In this document: positions 10,721-23,600 of the stretch, piece by piece
Layout of the letters: each line of letters opens with the position of its first letter
How positions within the stretch are numbered: the stretch's first letter is position 1
Origin: Terebella lapidaria
Taxonomy: Eukaryota; Annelida; Polychaeta; Terebellida; Terebellidae
Reading direction: 5' to 3'
NCBI GenBank assembly: GCA_949152475.1
Contig: OX424555.1
Location: 13,162,868-13,226,867, forward strand
Length of the DNA: 64,000 nt
Translations under genes and position numbers: made by a program
Notes under the pieces: generated by a model
What the model saw: the letters and a program-made list of their open reading frames with translations, nothing else
Database searches by the model: none
Told to the model about the DNA's origin: nothing

Positions 10721-13249
10721 GGAGATGCTACAGCAACTTTTGGTGACGTTATGCGATGCCTCTAATGTTACATGTGGGGATTTCTGAGATTTTATTTCAT
10801 TGAATCGGGATTAATTCACCAAAATATACTCTGTTGACGCTAAATAAGGTTTTACTATCAAAATGATTTCTTTTTCATCAAAATATATCATTCGCAAAAT
10901 CGTATAATATATCGTTCACATGAAATTATGTTTTCACATTATGTCTTTCTCAAGGAATATCACTTGCAATGAGATTCACTAATCAGTTACAGGACCCTTG
11001 CTCCTAATGCAAATATCGGAGTAAAAATCACTGACATTTTGAGTGAACGAAATACTCTTCCAGGTGCATGAAATGTAATTCTAGTGAACGATATAATATT
11101 CAAGTACTCAAAATATGTTTCGATGTGAACGAACTATATTTTGAGTACTTGTAATATCTCCGAAATACCGACATATCTATCCGGGCACTTTACTCAAGTG
11201 ATGGAATTGCTGCATTTTTGCTGCATATATGGAAGTTGCTTGAAACACGGTTATTGATGTCACATCGATTCACCGGAATTAATGAGTATCCGGCGCTGGT
11301 ACGATGTATGCACAATAGTCTGAACCTTGGCCTCTACACACCCGGCCACTGCGATTGTCGGCCTGTTTGCACAAAGCTGTGGTATTCATGAAAGATAACA
11401 TCGTGTCCCTAACATCTCTCTTGTACAATCCCACTTCTCTGTTCTTCAATATTTCCTCCAAGTCATTCACTCATATTTGTTCGGCATTATCAAGTATTGT
11501 TTCCACCGTTTGTAAAGCTGAAAACTCATAGAGAATTCCGAGATAAAAACACCTATTTCATATCAAAACATTTTACACTCAGAAGCGAGATGTGAAGTTT
11601 TTTTTCTGTAAAATCGAATATAATGCATACAAGTGAGCACAATTCGTTTCTATTTAGCAACGGACATTCAGAAAAAGAGGAATTGATTCTTCATGGACAC
11701 TAACGGAGGTACTGGTTGTTAACCTTCACAACTTCTGCAGTTGAATGTGACACGTATGTGAAATTTTGTTATCTGGTATATTACTTTGGTACTCAGAAAT
11801 ACCTGTGTCTCAGATATTTGAAATATATATCAAAAGTGTCCGCTTGTGCAGATTCATAACAAACCGTGTCCGAAAATTGGGATTGTTGGACAAAGCTAAC
11901 TTTTAGACAGCACGCGAAGCATTTTCATATTTATCTAAGGATATTCTATATTATGAAGTCAGTTTGATAATAAGATGAGGCTATTATTTACATTTGTTTC
12001 ATATCAATCAGACAATATTCTAATCAATACCAGGCAGTGCAAAATGGTAATTTATTAGTCAATCGATCTGAATCGCAAATACTAGGATCGGTCACATATG
12101 AATCAACCCACCATATAGCACACGTGCCCATTCAGAATATGAAGGAATACAGAATTTCCTTGGACGTAGACCTATCTCGAAATTAGCAAAATTTCTGCCC
12201 CAAATATAATTTTGTGTGCGAATCCACTGATTAGTCATTTACTGTAATGACAACTGTTTTCATGTTATCCAACATTACCTGTATAACCAAATATGTGAGC
12301 AACAAGTTTGAATGGGTATTACAGTACATCAGACCATCTGTCGGGATCCGTTTGCCTCCATTCCTCCATATGTTTACACAACACGAGTGTTTCTTACTTA
12401 ATCTCCTGACGCAACACACAGATCGGTCAGTCACAGCTGTAGACTCTGTAGCATAGCATTGTAGGCACAATACATTGTCCAACAGACAGGTCATTAGGAC
12501 ATGACAATACCAAATATATTACGTCATACCCGTTACAGTCAGAGGATTCCATATTTTGGGATGGGGGTTGCCCTTGAGACCGAGCAGAAAGGATGGGGAT
12601 ATTTTGCTTTTTCTGGATGTTGAACCGAGCTGGTTCGTATTCGAACAGTTTCAAAACCACAACACGCAGGGAAGAACTCAGACGACTAACGATACATATG
12701 GGTTGCCGAGCAAGAAAATTAGCGGGTTTTAGGGGATTCTTAGGGACATTGTTTTAAAGTTATCGAAATGTGGCCTTATCCGGATATCGAAAAACTCTTG
12801 CTTCCCTGTTGTATATCTGGTGTGACCGTTCTCATATAGAAAACATATGATTGTGTATTATGAAATGTTTATTTATTTTGCAATAACTACAACCCACATA
12901 CAGCCATCTACCACATACTTAGTCTATATTCATTATATCATTATGTACTCTCTTGAGTACCGATAACTCTTAAATACCATAATACCTCCGTGGTTTTCTG
13001 CAATAAACCATTACATGTATTGTCAAATATTATGAATATTCATGACTTCTGCCTCGAATAGTATTTATTGCGTTTTACATTGGTAGCCTATGTTATTTTT
13101 GATATATCGTCAAACCATATGGCCCACACATGAAATACGTTTTCACTGTGTATTCCTAATGAAGCAACAGTTGCACGTATAATCCCGCAGCTATTATCTT
13201 GTCTTACGCACTGGTAACTTTGACTAAATATACCCAACTGATATTCTTG
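10721..13249. other. AT-rich non-coding DNA, little recognised
   Basis: No gene recognised. Contains the hairpin at 11101-11151. Short open frames at 11279-11470 and 12231-12494 have no protein-like features. Confidence 0.55.
11101..11151. other. Perfect 16-bp inverted repeat, 19-nt loop
   Basis: CAAGTACTCAAAATAT at 11101-11116 is exactly complementary to 11136-11151. It could be a decayed MITE tip; function unknown. Confidence 0.8.
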
Positions 13250-13600
13250 CCTCGCATTCTGAAGTTCCAGCTGAGGTACGACTGTCAAGTGTTGGTTTCT
13301 CATCTTATCGCTGGACCGGCGGAGCGGGGATGACTCACGACCAGAATCATATACACAAACACACTGACCTGGCAATCGATAGTCTAATATAATCCTTGAC
13401 ACTAACTGTCTCACTTACTTCTGTATGGCCAATCAAGCGAATTCCACTCCTGAACTGCCCTCATGCTGTTGTTGTGAGGATATTCCAGACCCAACTTGCG
13501 ATCACTTCCTTCATTTAGGAAGAGTTATGGTCGAGGTCAGTTGCATTGATAGATCATAATGTCTTCCGTGGTGGTCAACATGTGGGATTTATTATCAATA
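13250..13600 (+). repeat. Dispersed repeat R3, copy 1
   Basis: Collinear with 38410-38830. Shared pieces include GGCAATCGATAGTYTAAT, CTGTTGTTGTGAGGAT and TCATTTAGGAAGAGTTATG. The second copy has about 90 bp more in the middle. Confidence 0.78.
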
Positions 13601-13607
13601 CTCTGAT

Positions 13608-14165
13608 TTTTCTAACTTGTTTACACCGGTTTTTGACGATATCTTTGCGATGCTAAATGGTATCGTTCTATAACTTGGCATACTTCATCTCGGAGACAAA
13701 CGGCAATTTTCTACCAAATTTAGGACTTCTATCGTAATAATTGAAGAAGTTGGCAATCTACCCAATGTTAAATTTAAGCCAAAAACGCCAAATTTAAGGA
13801 TCTCGAGAATCTGAGCTTATTCGAGGATTTGATCCTGTTTATATCCACCAGGATTCGAAGTATTGTTGTAATTTCAGACCAGATGACACATTGGGGGTGT
13901 ATTCCACACAAACATGTTGATTTTGAAAGATTGCACCACTACAAACCGAGCACGAAATCGTGTGTGAACCCAGAAATTAAATGACAGGGCTAAATTTAAC
14001 ATAGGGGTAGATTGCCAACTTTTTCAATTTTCTTGATAGAAGTCTGAAATTCGGTAAATAATTGCCGTTTGACTCCCAAGTGAAGTGTGCCAAGTTATAG
14101 AACGATAGCATTTAACATCGCAAAAATATCAGCGGAAACATGTGTAAACGAGTTAGAAAAATATA
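13608..14165. mobile_element. Foldback element, copy 1, arms of about 170 bp
   Basis: The left arm (about 13608-13790, opening TTCTAACTTGTTTACAC) is the inverted complement of the right arm (about 13990-14165, closing GTGTAAACGAGTTAGAA). Both contain CAAACGGCAAT and the segment GTTCTATAACTTGGCA. The roughly 200-bp centre has no coding frame. Related copies are at 59385-59700 and, as a single arm, 61812-61930. It is a non-autonomous element. A transposase superfamily cannot be assigned from the termini. Confidence 0.82.
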
Positions 14166-14217
14166 GTATAGAGTCGGGATAAACAATGCCATCTGTGCAT
14201 TTTGATGATTTATTGAA

Positions 14218-14545
14218 ATAGACGTGGAATCAATACCCAGTATTCCGAGCAAACAAAACAGGGTCCGTTATCCAATCTCATAGTCCGGGGACAGAAAGTC
14301 ATATCAGGCATACGAAGTGAGAGAAAACAAAAATGACAGGGAAACTCATGAACCCCCGTAAATGGCCATCAGGAGGTGAAATCAGGTGTTCCGGAAAGAG
14401 TGAGCATTTCCTGCCCCACTAGTGGCACCCGTCATGAATTCCCCAAAATTCCGAGCGAGCAAAACAGAGTTCGTTATCCAATCTCATAATCCGTGGACAG
14501 AAAGTCATATCAGGCATACGAAGTGAGCAAACAAAACAGGGTCCG
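14218..14545 (+). repeat. Dispersed repeat R7, partly self-duplicated
   Basis: Contains ATAGACGTGGAATCAATACC and a block around AAAGTCATATCAGGCATACG that occurs twice (about 14285 and 14497). A second copy lies at 44836-45035, inserted in an R6 repeat. Confidence 0.85.
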
Positions 14546-15924
14546 TCATCCCTGAAAGTGTGTCTAGAAAGTGTGTCTAGAAGCAACCAACTGTCCAACT
14601 ATTCTTCAAATTTGCATGGTACAGGTAATATTCAATGAGATTATTATTCTTATAGCCAGTGGAAAGTTTTGGAATATTTGTTAGTGTGATATTCGTTAGA
14701 TCAAACAAACACTAGAATAACAATTATTTATTATTATTTTATGTTTATTTATTCGCCTCCAAGAGAAGGGTGATGTAAAACATATAAAACATCATTACAG
14801 AAAAGTAGTATGTACATATATGAGCGACAAATGTTTCGACAATATATAAGCGACAAATCCACCGTTCTCAATCGACACCAAGCATTCATTAATTCACAAA
14901 ATTACTACCAATTTTCCATCTATATTCTAGTGAAATCAAAGTCATGAGACCGCATAGGCGTCAGCTTCGCGTTGGCCATTGAAAGGATTCGTGGAGATTT
15001 ACGCCAAACCGATCGCGGGTATTTCTCGAGTTGATTGCATAACAATTTACATGCGTAGCAAAAGTATTAAAAAATATTTGATCATATTCTCTAATAGAAA
15101 GAGTACACTTTATCGCTTGGTACAAGATTTTGATGATGACAATAAAAAGCCTCTAACATCAGACACTTTTTGGAATAGAGACAAAACATGTATATCTAAA
15201 AACAGTTTGAATTTCGAAACAAACCTAGTTTGGAATGTGAAATTTCATTGGAACTCATTAGAATGTGAAATTTTCTGACATTTTCTTCTTTCAAACGATG
15301 GAATCAGGGAGATTATTCCGTACGACAAATATTGTTTACATGTTTTGAAGGTTTTTTCTTTTGTATCATGTAACATCGTGTGAAATATGAAGACCCGAAG
15401 ACAATCAGGTCCGTATTTCACTCCGTGTGCCGTGTACCTTGAAATCCAATGCTGCTCATGGTTTAAATGGCATCAAACAAAAGCGATTATATAGCGCTAA
15501 AGTTCAACTCTTCTTGGGCACTATTATCGATTATAGGCATATGAATTACGACTACACAGCTTTTCAAATAGATCTACGCATGTACATAAATCAGGAATCA
15601 GGCGATCGAAATTCACACAAAAAATTCATAAACGTATTTGATTACCATTCAACAATGATACAGAATCATATGTGTCCACGGATGCAATTTGCTTGTTTTA
15701 TCTTTTCAGTGATGTGATGTTACATTTGCCCATAAATGCCTGCCAGATATCAGAACTACTGTCAAAGTCAAAGAAATTGTAATCCTCTTCAATTTGGAGT
15801 GATGTTCGCGAATTGACTGTGATAAATCTCTCCAAAGATTGGCAGACAGTGTGGGTTTTTGTGCATTCAATTGGTACAAGTTCTTTAAAAAGTCACCCGC
15901 TTTGCGGCAGTCGAGAGTTTTGAA
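14546..15924. other. AT-rich non-coding DNA
   Basis: No gene recognised. Open frames of 99 codons (14979-15278) and 96 codons (15427-15717) have AT-driven composition and no family resemblance. Confidence 0.5.
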
Positions 15925-16165
15925 TCACAATGTAAGTATCAATCTATTACTACCAATATAACTAGATTTTGATGACGACAATAGCAAATGTAAAATACGA
16001 CATCTTGCAATAGAAGCAAAGCCCGACCAATTGGTATATCTAAAGACACGCTGGCGTCATCAGGTGCAGACAGTGTGTGAAATATAGTTGTTTCTACTGT
16101 ACATCTGATGGAATTAGTATAAACTGCCCAACATACTATGAAACTAATTTAGAAATCCGACACAT
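15925..16165 (-). repeat. Diverged copy of the 363-bp repeat
   Basis: In reverse orientation this matches about two thirds of the array unit. It opens on the + strand with TGTAAGTATCAATCTATTAC. A second isolated terminus with the same sequence follows at about 16258-16290. Confidence 0.82.
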
Positions 16166-16290
16166 ATAATGCAGTATGTATTTTTCTCATATACCTGCTA
16201 ATAGACAGAAAATATGTCAAACAAAAGCTCCAACTAAAGCGAATCATAACTAGCATCAATGTAAGTATCAATCTATTACCACCATCAATA

Positions 16291-16859
16291 CCACACCAAA
16301 ATGAATTGTACAGTTCTCAAACATTGATTGCTGTTGGAGGTAATTATGACTGCGAAAGCATCAGCAAATGTCAGCACACTGAACAATGCCTCTGATCGAT
16401 CATTTTATCACCATTGCAATAAGCCCTACTCTCGAGAATTAAGGTAAACCTAGGCATGCGTGTTTCACAACGGGAATATTATTATCGATTTCAGGATTCC
16501 CTACGTCAGTGGCAGATTTTACGAGGTATAATATAATATTCCCACAAACCTCACGTGTAAGGTGACTGCTTGACGTGTCAAATATAATGTGAATTTTATC
16601 GCTCTTTACTGTGAGCATTGGGCAATATATTACATTATTGACGATAATGTAATATCCCCATAGAAATATAAATACTAGGAAGCTTCAAAACTATCCCATA
16701 GTGATCAATGTGCTTGGGAAAATTTCAGCGTTTTATAGCAGACATATATTTCAGTTTCAAGATTACCAGACATGCCTGTAAAACAAAGTATGAGTGAAAC
16801 AACCTATTACAACAATTTACTAAAAGTACTACAGTCACACATTTCAGCTGGGAAGTCAA
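16291..16859. other. AT-rich non-coding DNA
   Basis: Nothing recognised. Confidence 0.5.
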
Positions 16860-17325
16860 AACCTTAAAGTTGGAATCAATTTTAAAATCAGCCAAATTTA
16901 GCATTCTTGTTTGTCACGCAAACTTGAAAGTACATCTCGAGATAGTCAGGAGTATATAAGAAATATGCACAGTTCGACAACAGATACTTAGAAAATTGCC
17001 GTTAATCGTGCATGAAAACAGTGGATAGAGAATGATCGGCCTATTTACATTGCTGGTTGCCACAGTATCTAGACAAATACCAATGACTTCATGAGACCGA
17101 GTGTAGAATTCGCCCGCAAGGCGGGCCGCTTTGAGGAAAAAATTGATGCGAGATTGACTGGCCCGAATTTGAATCTTGATTTGGCAACTCAATTTAGGCA
17201 CGTAATAGGCCCAAAATTGTACGATTTCTAATTCTGTAATCAAAATAAAGCTAGTGCAGAATGAATAAATTTCGTCAATTCTAAAGGTGATTATAGCTTT
17301 AACTGCATCTGTGGTGACAAACATT
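16860..17325 (-). repeat. Dispersed repeat R6, copy 1 (reverse)
   Basis: Reverse complement of the R6 copies at 41990-42430 and 53880-54340. Shared marks are TGTCTAGATACTGTGGCAA, TTGCGTGACAAACAAGAATG and the GGCGGGCCGCTTTGAGG region, matched on the other strand at 53880-54340. Confidence 0.85.
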
Positions 17326-18009
17326 TACCAATATCTTGTTTTTGTACGATCAAAATCCGCACAATCAACAATTAAATTATATAACTCCGACCATTTTTCA
17401 ATATTGAACTTTCTTTAACTGATTTGCGTGACATTTTTTTCCATGGATTTTGTTACTCAATAAATCGTACAAAAGTACTGAGATTTATTTTCTGTTTGCA
17501 TTTACACACAAATATATATCTCTCGGGGAATAGAATTAAGGATTTTCCAAAGCAGTTTTAGATTAATATACATCTGGGAATATTCTATTGGCTAATTCCA
17601 TTCATAAATTCATAGCTGGTGGACAATCGTAGAACATGTGTGTCTAATTTTCTACTATATCTGGGTAGATAGTACAGAAAGTGCTATCCCGAATTGCGTA
17701 TTTATGTAGCAGTGTATCTGTAGGCAAAATGCGGTAAGTATTGTTTTTTGTGTGTTTTTTTGGCAGTTTTAATATGAATTTCCAGACAGAATCGTCAAAA
17801 GTAATATGCATAACGTATTGCCATTTTTCTTTGAGAAACGCATTTCAGTTTTTTTTATCAGATATTGATAATATATGTACTTTACAGCTTTATTTTGTTC
17901 ACATATATCTAACAAGATAACCAAAAGTTTCTTGTGCCCCTTGTTGTGTTGAATCACATTTGCCTATTATTTCTTTAGAATATGTTGTTGTTGAATTGAT
18001 CAAACTCAT
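17326..18009. other. AT-rich non-coding DNA
   Basis: Nothing recognised. Confidence 0.5.
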
Positions 18010-19640
18010 ATAATCCCAACGCACTATGTTTATTATCAAATGTCCAATATCATTTTGGCATTAAATTGCATCCGTCATCGTCTTGAATTGTTACGGTAAA
18101 TTTTGGGGTTTATTAGGTTACCGGACCTATGGTCCGATAACCTATTGGCATGGTGTTGCGTCCGTTGTCCGGCGTCGTCCGTGCACATTTTTATCTTAAA
18201 GTTTACAATCGGATCTTTCTGAAATTTTGCACAAAAATACCTAAAAATATTTCAAGAAGGGGTTATTTTTTTTGTTTTTTGATTTTCGCATTTTTCTCAA
18301 AATGGCGGCCATTTTAGCCGAAAAATTGCCAATTTGTGACTTTGGCGGCCATTTTCTCAACAACTGTTCAGACTGTTTTGAGATTTTTATTTCAAAAGAT
18401 TGCTCTCACATACCACTGTGATGTGTCTTAGTTTCGTTGCCCCTGAATCGCCGGTCTGCGTGTGGCGGCCATTTTCCTGTTCTCGAAGGCTCCCAAATAG
18501 GACTTTCCCATGTTAAATTCTCCTATGCTTTATAATGCGACACATTATGCCTAATATCTCACTTATTATTGAGATTAGAGACTAGGAATCAATTATGGTC
18601 ACGTAGGAAATGATGTATGCCCAATATTTTGATGACATTGAACTTGACCTTTGACCTAATTTTCAAGGTCAGGCACAAAATGGCTAATATCTCGCTTATT
18701 ATTGACTTTACAGCTTAGGAATCAATTGTGGACATATAGGAAATGACATATGCCGAATATTCTGATGACCTTGAATTTGACCTTTGACCTCATTTCCAAG
18801 GTCAAAGAACAAAATGGCTAATATCTCGCTTATTATCGACTTTACAACTTGAGAGTCAATTGTGGACAGATAGAAAATGATATATGCTGAATATTGTCAT
18901 GACCTTGAATTTGAACTTTGACCTCGTTTTCAAGATCAGAGTACAGAATTTACAGAGTATCAACTTTACAGATTAGGAATCAATTGTGGAAATATAGGAA
19001 ATGATATATGCTGAATATTGTCACGACCTTGAATTTGACCTTTGACCTCAGTTTCAAGGTATCACAGGATAAAATGGCTAATACTTTGTTTATTATCGAC
19101 TTAACAACTAGTAAAGGATTTGTAGGATTCAATTGTGGACATACAGCAAATGATATATGCCGAATATTCTGATGACTTTTAATTTGACTTTTGATATCAT
19201 TTTCAAGGTCACAGGACATAATGACTAATATCTCTCTTAGTACTGAATTTACAGCTAAGTAAGCAATTGTGAACGTATAAGAAATCGAATATGCTAAATA
19301 CTCCCATGACTTTAAATTTGACTTTGACCTTATTTTCAAGGCCACAATATAAAATAGCTATTATATATAAAATATATTATATATAATAATATATATTGTC
19401 CGGTAACGTATCTTAGCCCTTGGGCTAATTTTTTTCATATTAACAACCACTTTTGAAGAAAAGCTCAAAATTTTGGACCTTGTGGGTCATTTCCTAAACA
19501 TGTGTTCAGACATTTGTTTTCTAATATATGCATATCACTCCGCCTATCCTCGTCCTTGTTAATTGGGCTTGAATCACCGGTATGCGCATTTAGAATTTCC
19601 GACAGGTCTGTGACACATTGGGTTCAAATTTGGTGGAGTT
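18010..19640 (+). repeat. Dispersed repeat R11, copy 1, split by element R10
   Basis: The pieces before (about 18010-18105) and after (about 19435-19640) R10 match the continuous stretch 39000-39450: first GCATCCGTCATCGTC, then CACCTTGTGGGYC and the segment GAATCRCCRGTMTGYGCAT. R10 therefore appears to have landed in, or recombined with, an older related copy. Confidence 0.6.
18115..19430 (+). mobile_element. R10: hairpin-bounded element with a 130-bp tandem core
   Basis: The left tip is a near-perfect palindrome at 18115-18143 (AGGTTACCGGACC, TAT, complement with one mismatch). The right tip is a perfect hairpin TTAGCCC-TT-GGGCTAA at about 19413-19428, followed by a T run. Between them, about seven units of 130-134 bp repeat from about 18540 to 19360, each with TTTGACCT, AAGGTCA, and TGGCTAATATCTCGC-like segments. 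No open frame is convincing. The design (terminal hairpins, minisatellite core, no long terminal inverted repeats) resembles non-autonomous Helitron-like elements, but canonical Helitron ends were not seen. Confidence 0.65.
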
Positions 19641-20270
19641 TAATAAGCTATATTTAGTAGCAGTGGAATAGTTTCTCACGGGTAGCCTCAGGTTCATTCT
19701 CGCCCACGTTTTAATATGCTTGCGTGTTTGCACATCAATGTCTCCCTGTGTAGCATCCTATCCCGTGGCTGACATCCATCTAATGTCAATGTCCCGTGGA
19801 GAGCCGACATCATTGAATGGCCACTTACGTAATCTCCAGAGGTGTTTGGATCTAGCAACCACAACGGTATTGTAAATAATTCCGAATCATGGAGAAACGA
19901 TATGCCGTGATGCACACCCCTCTGTGCGGGCAGTATATAATCTGATGACGATTTCTCACAAAGAACGAATGCATATCCTGTTAAGAAAGGTGCGCCCATC
20001 CCCTGGTAATTTGTGACGCGAGTGATGATCAAATATTGACGTCAATACTAATCAATCTTATTTACGTACATCACGCCTTTGTTCGTGTTTGATCTTGGTG
20101 ATATACCACAAATTGTGCATTTTAGTAGCTATTATCATATAATTTGTGGCATAATATACATGGAGGAGAAATATGCGATATCCTTCAGAAAAAATATAAA
20201 CGAACATATGTGTCAGAGTATCAATAATGTGCGATGAGTTGTGTCTATACCACAAGATAGAAGGGTATGT
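19641..20270 (+). repeat. Dispersed repeat R2, copy 2
   Basis: Same orientation as 10075-10720 and 39540-40090, sharing TCCCGTGGAGAGCC with copy 3 and the long segment ending in GATGCAC with copy 1. It directly follows R11, as it does at 39450-39540, so R11 and R2 probably belong to one larger repeat. Confidence 0.8.
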
Positions 20271-20400
20271 TTGGTGGTTATTACTATTATGTATACTTGA
20301 GGTATTATTTTTTTACAAAATGGCATCGAAAGATGGAAGAGCGAAATGTTCCACACAGAACTCACTCCAGACTAATATGTGTGTAGGAATATGATTATTT

Positions 20401-20515
20401 ATAAACAAATTTGGACTTTGTTTCTATTGCATTTTACGTTTGTTATTGGCATCAGCAAAATCTGACTGTATAATAGATAATGGTATGGTAATATATTGAT
20501 ACTTACATTCACTAG
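20401..20515 (+). repeat. Partial copy of the 363-bp repeat (right end)
   Basis: CTTTGTTTCTATTGCA through TATTGATACTTACATTC, about 110 bp matching the end of the array unit. Confidence 0.78.
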
Positions 20516-21519
20516 CATATTTATCATCTAAAAAGTGTTTGTCTTTTCAGTAATTGAATCAGTTTGGCACTAATTTGTATCATGAATCGAATTATTTAGT
20601 GTATTCCTGGCATAGTCGGATTGTGGTTTAGTGTGTGATTTTATTGAGTTTCTGTTGTTTTGTATTATGTTAGTATTATGATATCCTTGTCATCATTATA
20701 TTTCATGGGTGTTCAAATGGACACCGTTTTACCAATGGAAGGCAAGTGTTGTCATCCAGTATCAGATGACAACACTACTTCCGAAAACTTCACCATACAC
20801 GTATATCATCCTCTCAGGAAGTGATGAAGACTCGAGCAACAACAGTACTGAAGGTAGGTACGTGTTCACATGGCTGAAAATATGTGTTTCAGATAAGAGA
20901 ATATATTTCACATAATAATGAAACAGATAAGTAAACACTACAAAATAAATTTTTTAGCACTGACACAACTGTATAACCCATTTACCAAATTGTATTGTAA
21001 AAGCAATTCACACAAATGAATTTGTTTGCATTTCTTCCATTCCTTCGAAATGCAGGTATACATCTGTCTAATTGAAATCCTAAAAATTTGAGACAATATT
21101 GTATGTATATATTCGAACAAAAAAAAACATAATCCACGCTCATTAATCAACTCATCAATGATTTATATGGTCTCATAAAGGTACTCGATGATATATAAAA
21201 GTCTTGTTATGAACGGTATTAGGTTGATACATACATCTCAATGTGCTGAGACATGTTTTATGATTACTTCATCGTGGAAGATAGCTAAAGTGTGGACGTA
21301 CGTTGAATGGGATGGAAATATTGCTGTATGATGTGGATGGTGATTTATTTTGTAACATTTAGGTCAGTACACACTCCATTTTTGTGACAGAAAATTTGCT
21401 CAAGCAGTTGTTCAACCCAGTGTCTAGTCCGTATAATAATGAAATTCTAAGAACTAGCATACTCTAAACTAACAACAACGAAAATTCATGGTTACCTCAT
21501 CAAAATACTAAAGTTGATT
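20516..21519. other. AT-rich non-coding DNA
   Basis: No gene recognised. A TTGATACATACATCTC end at about 21224 recalls the 363-bp repeat terminus. Confidence 0.5.
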
Positions 21520-22050
21520 GTGGCAATCAGATATATCACAATTTGGTTTGATATACGTTTTATAGGATTGCTTCTTCATGACACGAGCATTCATTTCATG
21601 ATATTTAATAATCATTAACAATTAATGCTACGGATGGAACTAAGTGCCAATTATAGTGATCAGCAAAGATTATTATATGGAGTTCATATAATTTTATGAG
21701 GTAAGATTATATGAAGTATAGATACTATGAAGTTCACTTTATTTTTTATATGGAGTTCATATAATTATCCCAATATGACATGCGCTATCAGTTAACAGCT
21801 TGATGATTTCAGGAATGTCCTTGTGATCCTGAATTTTATATGGAAATATGCATGTTCAATTCACTTGCGCCAACTGTTCTTAATACTAACACATTACATG
21901 ACGTGCAAGTTACGCTCGAAAGGTTCGGAAATTTTGATGTTCACTGATAGTTTTCTATTTGTTATATGAGGTAATTATAAAATGTTTGATATTATTTATT
22001 GGGATAAAGGTTTAACGGAAATCAATTTTGTGTGTATATATTGATACTTA
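21520..22050 (+). repeat. Dispersed repeat R9, copy 1
   Basis: Collinear with 40310-40800: GGTTTGATATACRT, GAGCATTCATTTCATG, CATAATTATCCCAA and TTCAATTCAYTKGCGCCAACTG. It ends with TATTGATACTTACACA, again the 363-repeat type terminus. It lies downstream of R2 here and at 40120, so R2 and R9 may be parts of one element. Confidence 0.72.
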
Positions 22051-22229
22051 CACACATATAACCACATTAATTTGTCCAATACATATCCATTGTGCAAGAC
22101 GATGAGCTAACTAAATTGTGCATTATTCTAGAATTGGCATCATGTAACAACATTGAAGATGTCAAGCTCAATAATAGCTCTTTTATGTAGTATGTGATTT
22201 GATTTCAAGCTAAACATGTTCTCATTTTT

Positions 22230-22271
22230 ACTTGACGAAATTAAATTTCGTCAAGTATGTTGGTCAGTTGC

Positions 22272-22309
<38 letters not shown>

Positions 22310-23600
22310 TTGTTTGTTTGTTTGTTTGTTTGTTAGCGCTCTACAGGTCACAATTTTGATCGTAAAGTCCCGAAAATTTGTCAGAAGACGTGCAATTAGT
22401 ACTCGACCAAGTGATTAACTTTTGGGAGGTCAAGGTCAAAAACTGAGGTCAAGGTCAAGGAAAAGGTCAAAATCGAAAAATCGCAATAACTCCGTTTCTA
22501 ATCAATATTATTTTTTCTAGGTATTTTTATATTTTTCTATGGTCAATTCCGCATCATATGATGCATGCCCGATGGTCGTACGACCAAAACTCCCGATTTT
22601 CGGTCCAGGTCGAAAATTTGGGGGTCACGAATTTAGGTTTTTTTCTACCTCGCAATATTCAAAACCACATTATAGAGCAAATTCCCGATATATGTTGCTG
22701 ATTTTCACTCAGAAGTTGTGCCTTATCACACAAAACACGATTGTGAAGTTATAGGACTCAAAGTCAAGAATTAGAGTTAAGGTCATAGTAAAGGTCAAAA
22801 TCGAAAAATTGCAATAACTTGGCTTTTGATCAAAATTAATTTTTCTAAACATTTTTGTATTTTTATTTGGTCAATTCGACATCAGCTGACGTATGTCCGA
22901 TGGTTGTACGACCAAAACTCCCGATTATCGCCCATGGTTGAACATTTGGGGGTTTTCAGATCATTTGTATTTTGTGCAATATTCAAACCGTTATTGTGGA
23001 GTCACAATCCGATAGAAGTTGCTGATTTTTAATCAGTAGGTGTGTCTTATCATACTGAACATATGTGTAAAGGTGTAGGACTCAAGATCAAGAATTACAG
23101 TTAAAGTCATAGTAAAGGTCAAAATCGAAAAATCGCAATAACTCCGTTTCTATTCAATGTTAATTTTGTGAGTATTTTTATATTTTTTTATGGTCAATTC
23201 CACGTCCTGTGGTGCATGCCCGATGGTCGTACGACCAAAATTGCCGATTTTCGGTCCGGGTCAAAAATTCGACGGTCTTGATTTTATGGTTTCATGTCTC
23301 GCAACTTCAACCCCATATTGCGAGGCCAGGTTCTGATATGTGTTATTGATTTTTACTCAAGAGTTGTGCCTTATAAAATTGAACAAATCTGTGGAGTTTC
23401 TTAACTCAAGGTCGAAAATTGAGGTCAAGGTCATGTAAAAGGTCAAAATCGAAAAATCGCAATAACTCCACTTTCGATCAACATTAATTTTTGTCAGTAT
23501 TTTTGTATTTTTGTATGGTCAATTCGGCGTCAAATGGTGTATGTGCGATGGTCGTACGACCAAAACTCCCGATTATCGCCCGATGCCGAAAATCTGGGGG
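22230..23600 (+). mobile_element. R12: element with a perfect tip palindrome and 324-bp tandem core
   Basis: It opens with a perfect inverted repeat at 22230-22256 (13-bp arms ACTTGACGAAATT, 1-nt loop), then a TCTG/TTTG microsatellite. About four units follow, each marked by GGTCAAAATCGAAAAATYGC at 22464, 22793, 23117 and 23441 (spacing 329, 324, 324). Each unit also has TGGTCGTACGACCAAAA, itself palindromic (GGTCGTACGACC), with one degenerate version. No convincing coding frame. Related sequence ending in hairpins lies at 37760-38175. The right end here is not clear. Confidence 0.68.
22269..22334 (+). repeat. TCTG then TTTG microsatellite
   Basis: About seven TCTG units pass directly into about eight TTTG units. 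Confidence 0.93.

Noticed and set aside
14979-15717. Two AT-rich frames of 96-99 codons as host exons
   Set aside because: No splice context, domain or codon bias distinguishable from random AT-rich sequence.
16860-17324. 136-codon - strand frame as a gene
   Set aside because: It lies in an R6 repeat whose other copies break the frame.
18540-19360. TGACCTTTGACCT repeats as nuclear-receptor response elements
   Set aside because: The half-sites resemble direct-repeat response elements, but they belong to a minisatellite core of a mobile element; no adjacent gene supports a regulatory role.
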